Shown here one piece after another: positions 17,235 through 23,377 of a stretch of DNA of 23,377 nt. The stretch comes from Nemertoderma westbladi (Eukaryota; Xenacoelomorpha; Nemertodermatida; Nemertodermatidae): positions 64,001-87,377 of the forward strand of contig JAUCBJ010006262.1 of the NCBI GenBank assembly GCA_032718475.1, given 5' to 3'. The notes beneath the pieces were generated by a model. It was not told the origin of the DNA and searched no databases. It saw nothing but the letters and a program-made list of their open reading frames with translations. Position numbers and translations under genes: made by a program. Each line of letters opens with the position of its first letter. Positions within the stretch are counted from its first letter, which is position 1.

Positions 17235-17797
17235 GGTCGAGCGAACTCGGACAGTGGAAATTAGATCCTTCCAGGCTTCCCGATTCTCCATAGTTGTCGC
17301 AATTTCGTTTCTCCTCCCAAGTTCATTATCCCTTTCAAGTTGATCTATATATGTTATTGCTGGTCGTCCACGACTACGCTTTCCATGAGTTGGTTGCCAG
17401 AGAAGTAGATCTGGTATGACCTCATCTTTACTTCAGCAGCAGTACCCACTGAATCTTAATCTGCGTTCACGGAGGGTGGTTAATACAGGTGGTATTGTAC
17501 CATAAAGCTCGATGTTTGTCATGTGTTGTCTCCAGCTGATGTTTAGGGCTGCCCTTAGTAATCTTGTGTAGCAACCATCAATTCGTTGTTCAATTGATTT
17601 AGTCAGTGTCCATGTCTCACCCCCGCATAAAAATACACTTTCCACTGTGGCTCGAAAGAACCTAGTCTTCAGGTGCATGGTGCGATCTGATTTCCAGATG
17701 GTATCCATTTTTGATAGAGCTACCCAAGCCTTTGCTTTCCTAACTTCTATGTCCTTTTTGCTGCTCTCTATCCTCTATCCATGATCCAAGGTACAGA
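17204..17797 (-). mobile_element. LINE copy B: C-terminal end of RT ORF with TAG-repeat tail
   Basis: Minus-strand reading gives YLGSWIEDRE, then after a frameshift KKDIEVRKAKAWVALSKMDT and FLCGGETWTLTKSIEQRIDG. It continues with RLLRAALNISWRQHMTN, RERRLRFSG and DEVIPDLLLWQPTHGKRSRG, ending KDLISTVRVRST. This is the familiar C-terminal region of animal LINEs (DI..R...AW.A....iWkS, LLYG.EtWtlt, D.cYtRlLR..lnisW..h.tN..lyG). The last coding triplet is followed directly by TAG, the first unit of ten TAG repeats (17233-17204, written ACT on the plus strand), so the tail itself supplies the stop codon and there is no 3' UTR. A premature stop lies near 17433. The copy is 5'-truncated at 17797, exactly where an unrelated LINE begins on the plus strand. 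Confidence 0.85.
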
Positions 17798-18352
17798 GTT
17801 CTGAAATTTATTTACAGACATGGGGCAGTTTTATACGGCTATACACGACGTCTTCTATGTAACGCGCTCATACAACCCCACTTGGATTTCGTTTCCTCCT
17901 GTTGGTATCCAAGTGCTTCTAAACGGCTACAGCTGCAACTACAAGCATTGCAAAGAAAATGTATTCGTTTTTGTCTAGGTCTCGTAAGTAGAACGCACAT
18001 TGGTCAAGAGCATTTCACTAAAATCTCATGGCTTCGGATAGAATCTCGCATCGATCAGCTAACAGCCAATCATATGTATCGTATCACACAGTCGCTATCT
18101 CCCTCGTATCTCTCATCATTGGTCCAGTTCAACTCTGTATCGGTTAATCTCAGACATGGATGTACTCGCGCTGTTGTTCCCTTGCGACGAACTATAACAG
18201 GAAGTGAATGCTTCTCGTTTCTAGGGCCGATGATATGGAACTCGCTACCATTGGATGTAAGAAACTCTGTCTCCCTGGAAACGTTCAAACACAACGTCAA
18301 GAATTACTTACTCGGCAAACTGGCAATGAAGGATAACTCGATTTGGAATTAA
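17793..18352 (+). mobile_element. LINE of CR1/L2 type: C-terminal end of RT ORF
   Basis: An uninterrupted frame runs from about 17792 to a TAA at 18350-18352. It begins FIYRHGAVLYGYTRRLLCNA and continues LIQPHLDFVSSCWYPS, LQALQRKCIRFCLGL, ISWLRIESRIDQLTANHMYR, SLSPSYLSSLV, TGSECFSFLGPMIWNSLPLD and ETFKHNVKNYLLGKL. This is the characteristic end of CR1/L2-clade reverse transcriptases (Li.phldYa...W, lq..Qrk.iRf, l.WL.i..R, l.P.YL, fs..gp..WN.LP..vR...sl..FK..lk..L). The frame is intact over about 186 codons, so the insertion is fairly young. It starts head to head with LINE copy B. A G-rich stretch follows 20 bp after the stop. Confidence 0.85.
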
Positions 18353-18373
18353 TAAACTTGCAAGTTATGGCTT

Positions 18374-18402
18374 GGGGGGTTGGGGGGGGGGGGGGGGGGG
18401 GG
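18374..18402. repeat. G6TTG21 tract
   Basis: Six G residues, TT, then 21 G residues (18382-18402) lie just after the stop codon of the CR1/L2-type ORF. This is the third long G run in the window. Confidence 0.95.
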
Positions 18403-18449
18403 TTAACACATAACTCTTAATTATTTTTTGCGTTAAATTTCAGTTGTAA

Positions 18450-19035
18450 TTATTTGCTCTATTTGCCGCTTTATTTTATTTATTTTTTAAATTACATAAT
18501 ACGATCTACCATATTTTAATCCGTAATGTTTATTACGTCATAACTATTGTTTTTTTTTTCTTTTTTCTTTCGTTTTTACCTATGTTTTACATATTTCGAT
18601 TTTACGACCTATTTGCTGCTTTATTTTTAAATTATGGTCTACCATACATTATTCCTTGTGTGTGTATCTCTGTACTTCATAACTATTGCTATATTTATTG
18701 CCTATGTTTTACATAACTCGATTTTATGACATATTTGCTGCTTTATTTTTAAATTCTTTCTGTTATATTTTTAAATTTCTAACTGAACTACGGTCTACCA
18801 TATTTAATTATTTGCCCTGTTATATTTCTATCTGCACCAGAACTTTATTTTTTATTTTTTTTTAAATTATGTACTATGTCTTCCATATTTTATTTCTTTG
18901 TGTCAGTCGGAACATCATGAATATTGCTATATCTATAACTTAATTTTTTAGTGTTTTCCATATTTCGAGTTGCTGTTATATTTTTTTAATTACGTAGGTA
19001 CTGTACTACGGTCTACCATATTTCATTTAGTTGCA
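18450..19035. repeat. T-rich degenerate tandem array, about 132-bp period
   Basis: GGTCTACCAT or close variants occur at 18503, 18636, 18792, 18877 and 19010, with spacings of 133, 156, 85 and 133. Around them recur TTTGCTGCTTTATTTTTAAA, CATAACTATTGCTATATTTA and CCTATGTTTTACATA. The array lies directly downstream of the CR1/L2-type ORF and its G run, so it may be the 3' region of that LINE. TTTTTTTT tracts are scattered within it. Confidence 0.7.
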
Positions 19036-19271
19036 TGTTAAACAATTACTGCACGTGGTTCCTGTTTAATTCCGTTTAATTTAAAGGGACCTCCATGGAA
19101 ACAAGGTATAACTTCATGGGGCTATCCCTAACATTGTACTGTACTGTACTATAATTTAATATTATGTTGGTTGCATTATTTTTAAAACAGACAATCTCCA
19201 TATACCGGTTTTTAATATGCTGTTTGCTGTTTATGTTATTGTTATGTACGATGTTAATAAAAAACTTCAAC

Positions 19272-19650
19272 TTGAACAACGAATTGATGGTTGCTATACA
19301 AGACTACTAAAGGCAGTCGTAAACATCAGCTGGAGACAACACATGACAAACACCGAACTTTATGGTACAATACCACCTGTATCAACCACCCTCCGTGAAC
19401 GCAGATTAAGATTCAGTGGGCACTGCTGGCGAAGTAAAGACGAGGTCATACCAGATCTACTTTTCTGGTAACCAACGCAAGGAAAGCATGGCCGTGGACG
19501 ACTGGCTATAATATATATAGACCAGCAGCAAATGTATACTGGACTTGAGAGAAACGAAATTGGGACAACTATGGAGAATCAGGAAGCCTGGAAGGATCTC
19601 ATGTCCACTGTCCGAGTTAGATCGACCTTGTACTGTAGTAGTAGTAGTAC
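19272..19650 (+). mobile_element. LINE copy C: same family as copy B, opposite strand
   Basis: Homology starts abruptly at EQRIDGCYTRLLKAVVNISW and continues RQHMTNTELYGTIPPV, RERRLRFSGHCWRSKDEVIP, a stop after LLFW, then ETWK-like EAWKDLMSTVRVRST and a short TAG/GTA tail (19634-19650). It covers about 380 bp and is 5'-truncated further than copy B. With copy B it forms an inverted pair enclosing the CR1/L2-type LINE and the T-rich array. Here the tail is altered (TTGTACTGTAGTAG), so the in-tail stop codon is lost. Confidence 0.85.
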
Positions 19651-19657
19651 TAAACAT

Positions 19658-19890
19658 AAGCTGGGTACAACAAATAACTCCCAGCACTATGGTATAATAC
19701 CACCAGTATCGTTGTACACGTACTCTATGTGAATGTAGACTACGATTATGTCAGTACTGGAGTCATTGACAAGGTCATTCCAGAACTATATTTCTGACAA
19801 CAGACTTTGTCATCTCTTTGACTTTGACTCTGTCTTAGGCATCCCTTTGATAACTGACTATGATATTATAGACCAACTAACTTGATCAGG
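19658..19890 (+). mobile_element. LINE copy D: older, diverged fragment of the same family
   Basis: Immediately after copy C, the sequence AGCTGGGTACAACAAATAAC, with ACTATGGTATAATACCACCA and later AAGGTCATTCCAGAACTA, aligns base by base with the ISWRQHMTN...ELYGTIPPV...DEVIPDLL part of copies B and C. It has many substitutions and frame breaks. It ends near TATTATAGACCAACTAA, which matches the YIDQL segment. No tail is visible, so it is probably an older insertion into whose end copy C integrated. Confidence 0.65.
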
Positions 19891-20260
19891 GAAAATGTAA
19901 AGTTTTCCTAAATTCTTAAAATAATTGGCAAAAAACGCAAAATACTAACTTGAGTTTCAATTAGTGATTTACAAATTGATATGTCATATAATATTACAAT
20001 GTTTATTACCAAGTAGAACCAATAAACTGAGGAAGATCCCATGTTGTTCTCATCTATTATGATAATATATATTATTTTTCACATTGGTTATAAGTTCACT
20101 AATTTTAATGATATTATACTGTGATATATAGTAAATTCAATAGGGGTCTATAAGTACTATTTTTAACAGCGTGATCTGTAGCAGTCAGTATCCACCCAGT
20201 GCCTACGAGTTAATTAGGAATACAATGAACAATCTTTCTATCTATAATAGACATGGAGCA
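19891..20260. other. AT-rich spacer
   Basis: No gene was recognised. The minus strand at 20160-20240 reads IVHCIPN, a stop, then LVGTGWILTATDHAVK, a passing resemblance to the trypsin LTAAHC region that is not trusted. Confidence 0.4.
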
Positions 20261-20264
20261 TTGC

Positions 20265-20860
20265 AGCTGCATTACGAATGCTAAGGCTAATCGAATAAAT
20301 TTTGCACCTTCTTTAATGCCGAGATTATCCACATCATTACAGCCAATGTCCATTAACAGGCGTCTCAGAAATATGCAAAATTTATGAACTGCCCACCATG
20401 TTTATCCCATTATCCATGATGCCGTAAAAGCAGTAGATTGTATCGTCCACAGTCTGACCCTCATGGCGATAGATCTGGATATTCCATCCAGAAGTGTGCT
20501 CACCATAAGTTACAGCCGCCATGGACTCCCATGACTTTCTACTACTATAATTGGCCTGCTGCATTGCAGCTGAACATTGAGATGCTATCCCAAGTTAACC
20601 ACCATGTAATCCACAATTAATTGGCATGCATTAAGAATGCCATGCAGCTATCAACAAAATTGCTCTGCCACAACTCCCTACACCCCATGACTTTCGCAAG
20701 ATTATCTTCAAGGCCAGTGTCCTATAAGAGGAGTCTCAAGAAGGTATTGGGTTGTCCAGTGTCCACCATGCTCATTTTCCCCATGAGGCTACCAAAGTAC
20801 AATATTGTGGTGCACACAGGCTGGTCCTCATGCGATATCAGGCAATACATGATTTTATAA
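20265..20860 (-). pseudogene. Duplicated coding-like segment of unknown identity
   Basis: Two copies about 360-367 bp apart (about 20265-20500 and 20630-20860) share a diverged protein-like reading on the minus strand. The upstream copy reads LISHEDQPVCTTILYFGSLM followed by KMSMVDTGQPNTFLRLLL and a stop. The downstream copy reads IQIYRHEGQTVDDTIYCFYG and IMDNGINMVG, then after a frameshift FLRRLLMDIGCNDVDNLGIK and EGAKFIRLALAFVMQLQC. The shared pattern is Y.HE.Q.V..TI..F, then MV, then FLR.LL.D.G. Both copies are interrupted. I do not recognise the family. Substitutions that keep amino-acid similarity suggest it was once coding, either as tandem exons of a host gene or as a repeated element. 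Confidence 0.4.
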
Positions 20861-20960
20861 CTACTCGATCCTATATTTTTCTTTTATTATAATTTATTAT
20901 TATTTATAATTATAATTTTAACACTACAGAGTGGTATTTTTTACTAGTGAGCCATTCATA

Positions 20961-21132
20961 GGGGGTGTTAGATCCCAAGAGGACACTAGATCTCAAAGAA
21001 CGTTATCCTAAAAGGATGTTAGATCAAGAGAGGACATTAGATCCCGAGAGTAAGGTATCCCATGGGAGATTAGATCCCGAGAGGATGTAAGATCTCAGAG
21101 GATATTAGATCCCAATGTGTATTACATTAGAT
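20961..21132. repeat. Minisatellite, about 18-20 bp unit
   Basis: Roughly eight degenerate copies of a unit close to GAGGATATTAGATCCCGA occur here, each recognisable by TTAGATCCC or a variant. Unit length varies slightly and one copy is partly inverted (GTTATCCTAAAAGG). Confidence 0.8.
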
Positions 21133-21500
21133 GGGAGGCAGTTTGTTTGGTTGATGTCATTTTTGGTTTGCATCTTCCAATCCGATCTGTTTCTTGGCGT
21201 CTGTGTAAGACAGGTTTGTTTAAAGCCATCTTGATAGCGTTCTAGTTTTTTTTTAATACCGCTTCCCATATGCAGTGCCGGGTAGACTCTTGTATTTGGA
21301 GTGTGTAATTTTTTATGCTGTTTTAAACCATGTTTTGAGTTGCAGGTAACGAGAACACCCAACTAACAGAAATAGATCTCCTAAGTCAGTGTAAAAAAAT
21401 GCGATGTATTGCGAGAAATTAAAGCAGATAAAGTTTGCATGATTCCTTCCACCTCTCCATATTTTATATATTCCATATTTTAAAATGGAATCACTTTTTT
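21133..21500. other. Spacer between two minisatellites
   Basis: An open minus frame at 21362-21105 has basic composition but no recognisable domain, and it runs into the minisatellite. It is not called a gene. Confidence 0.4.
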
Positions 21501-21501
21501 G

Positions 21502-21710
21502 CACCCCCAATGGTGGCTGCACTACATCACCCAAACGGTGGCTGAATCATATCTACTCTCTTAACGGTGGCTGCACCAAATCTACTCCCCAATGGGGGCT
21601 GCATAACATCTACTCCCCAATGGTCAGCATCTACTCCCCAGTGCTGGCTGCACCACATCTACCCCCAACGGTGGCTGCACCACCACATTACACCCCAAAT
21701 GGAGTAGATG
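21502..21710. repeat. Minisatellite, about 28-bp unit
   Basis: About seven degenerate copies of a unit close to ATCTACTCCCCAATGGTGGC, then TGCACCAC, are present. The last unit ends in GGAGTAGATG, the inverse of CATCTACTCC, so the array closes with an inverted partial unit. The plus-strand open frame across it (21485-21739) is a product of the repeat. Confidence 0.85.
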
Positions 21711-21739
21711 CCATGCGAGGCCATCCTGGCCATCCATAA

Positions 21740-22425
21740 ATTGCCTGTAAAACTTTGCCTAAGTATTTGCCTAAGTAATTTAATAATCTAATTCAATAAT
21801 TAGCCTATTCACTTATTAAATAATTAAACTAATTGAATAATTAATTAGCTCTAAATACTCTAATAAGTACCTGTCTTTCTATAACAATCACGAATTTACT
21901 TAGAAGTAAATTAAACAAAAAGGCTTTTACATCCTAGAAAAGGAAAACCTAAAATTGCAATTTTCTGATCCGTTTCCCAGTACCTTTACTGCACTCTGTT
22001 GCTTAAAAGCAACAGGGGTTATTTTGTGCCTCAGAATTACAAACTACCCTGTAAATTTTCAATAATACATGTAATAGCTGCAGAATATACAAAAAAATAC
22101 ATTATTATTTTTTTGGCACCATAAAATTATCGCAGGAATAAAAAAGCCGACCTAAAGACACTATAAACTAAAATTCACATTTTTCATATTAGAATTTTTG
22201 TATGTTAATTTACAACATAGTTTAAACCTTAATCCACCATTTAATTATCCTAAACTAGGCTACTAGGTGCCGTAATGGTTGGTTGATGGTTTTTCTATGA
22301 GATAAGACCTGATAATAGAACTAGAAAGGGTTAAAGCGAAGGGAAACCGAGGTCCAATTAGGAAGAATTAGGGAAATTCAAGAGGACAATTTTGTCGCCT
22401 ATGTATCCTTCATATCTAACAGTGA
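21740..22425. other. AT-rich spacer, no gene
   Basis: TTAATTAA-type words at 21775-21850 and a TTAATAATAC-rich stretch are present. No ORF of note was seen up to the Penelope-like element. Confidence 0.5.
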
Positions 22426-23377
22426 ATTTTCACTTTCAGACACTCATTTGTAGATGAAATTAGTAAACACGATTTTAAGAACAAAGTTCATTGTTGTAGT
22501 TTTGATATTACATCGCTCTACACCAATATTCCGCTTAATGAATCCATTGATATTGTGATAAACGAACTATTTCCTGTGTTCACAGACCCTAACGCACCCC
22601 AAATACCCACGGATTTTGAAGTGGGTAGATTCACAAAGGAACATTTTAGAACTTTATTAAGAATGTGTTTAATAGCTAATCGGTTTGTTTTTAATGAAAA
22701 ACTATATAAAGAAATTGATGGCGTCGACATGGGGTGCAGAGTGAGTGCGCCGTTGAGTGCAGATATAGCCAAAGCTTTTCTTGCTTTCCACGAAAAGCAA
22801 TGGCTGCATAATTGCCCTTCTCACTTTAAACCATTACTTTACCAGAGGTATATGGATGACACTTTTCTAATTTTCGAAAATAAACTCCAATCTGAACAAT
22901 TTTTGAACTACTTAAACAACCAACATCGCCATATTTTCTTCACCGCGGAACATGAAACAGATTCAACTCTTGCTTTCTTCCTAGATGTTAAAGTGACCCA
23001 ACCCGAAGATTTTCAATTTATTACTTCAGTTTACCGTAAACCTACCTACCTTTACCGGCTTATATACTTATTTTTCCAGTTTTATCCCGTTTAAATATAA
23101 ATTTGGGTTGATTTACACACTTATTTTTCGAATTTTCAAAATTAGTACTTCTTACCTTATTTTTCCATACCGAACTTATTACACTTAAGAATATTATATT
23201 GTTAAATAGTTACCCTGGTGTAAGGCTGTGGTGTAGGGGGTTAAAAATGTTCTTAGACAAGCCAACATTCCCCTCCCAGCCCACAACCTCATACAGTAGT
23301 TTAAAAAAACCTGTTTACTTCATCCTCCCTTTTACTGGATCCCACAGTTACCAAATAAGAAATAGACTTAATAAACT
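22426..23377 (+). mobile_element. Penelope-like element RT (right copy), cut by the window edge
   Basis: An open frame from 22426 to a TAA at 23094 begins RHSFVDEISKHDFKNKVHC. It then gives FDITSLYTNIPL (palm motif A, 22501), DGVDMGCRVSAPLSADIAKA (motif B region) and YMDDTFLIF (the catalytic YxDD, 22849). LAFFLDVKV and SVYRKPTYL follow. After a frameshift near 23050 a second frame reads FSSFIPFKYKFGLIYTLIF, then LLNSYPG, VYFILPFTGSHSYQIRNRL and continues past 23377. This order is that of Penelope-like reverse transcriptases; any GIY-YIG endonuclease would lie beyond the edge. The N-terminal RT part is missing. The join at 22440 (TTTTCACTTTCAG) looks like a splice acceptor, but 5' truncation is as likely. 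Confidence 0.85.

Noticed and set aside
20160-20240. Trypsin-like LVGTGWILTATDHAVK on the minus strand
   Set aside because: The catalytic histidine context is wrong, a stop lies just upstream, and no other serine-protease motif is present nearby.
21485-21739. Plus-strand frame with repeated NGGCT-like blocks
   Set aside because: It is produced by the 28-bp minisatellite. The unit is not a multiple of three and the frame is not conserved between units.

Overview
This window looks like a piece of an AT-rich invertebrate animal genome. It contains widely spaced exons with canonical splice sites, an astacin-family metalloprotease, and many decayed copies of animal transposon classes: LINEs, Penelope-like elements, BEL/Pao, Helitron, a piggyBac-type MITE and a DDE-like family. 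Nothing suggests bacterial operons. The species cannot be named from what is visible.

The only host gene recognised with confidence is an astacin metalloprotease on the minus strand. Three exons are supported. One ends at 16740 and carries the end of the propeptide plus the mature N-terminus. One spans 8840-8605 (helix and TCIEF region). One starts at 4097 (zinc site HELAHVVGMGHEHERSDRD). Their splice phases agree across introns of about 7.9 and 4.5 kb. The Met-turn reads SVTHY instead of SxMHY, and the propeptide holds a 16-residue duplication containing GKR. The signal-peptide exon and the C-terminal exon are not seen. A possible further exon lies near 4505-4720.

Left flank (1-3430): a LINE fragment (minus), a broken Penelope-like RT (plus), then a 1688-bp Helitron-type element on the minus strand (3196 to 1509). 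The Helitron has TC and CTAG ends, a terminal hairpin, and an ORF of 23-residue STPR-like repeats. Middle (3430-16700): mostly introns of the astacin gene. They hold inverted and tandem repeats, an unidentified coding-like stretch (5656-7155, minus), a decayed DDE-like transposon ORF (9178-10500) carrying a 41-bp LINE stub with an 11-bp target-site duplication, a GC-rich island, a BEL/Pao integrase remnant (11081-11763), a 600-bp piggyBac-type MITE and a tRNA-like sequence.

Right flank (17200-23377): two copies of one LINE face each other around a second LINE of CR1/L2 type and a T-rich tandem array. They are followed by an older LINE copy, a duplicated coding-like segment of unknown identity, two minisatellites, and a Penelope-like RT ORF that runs off the right edge. 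Homology calls rest on motif recognition by eye and no database search was run.
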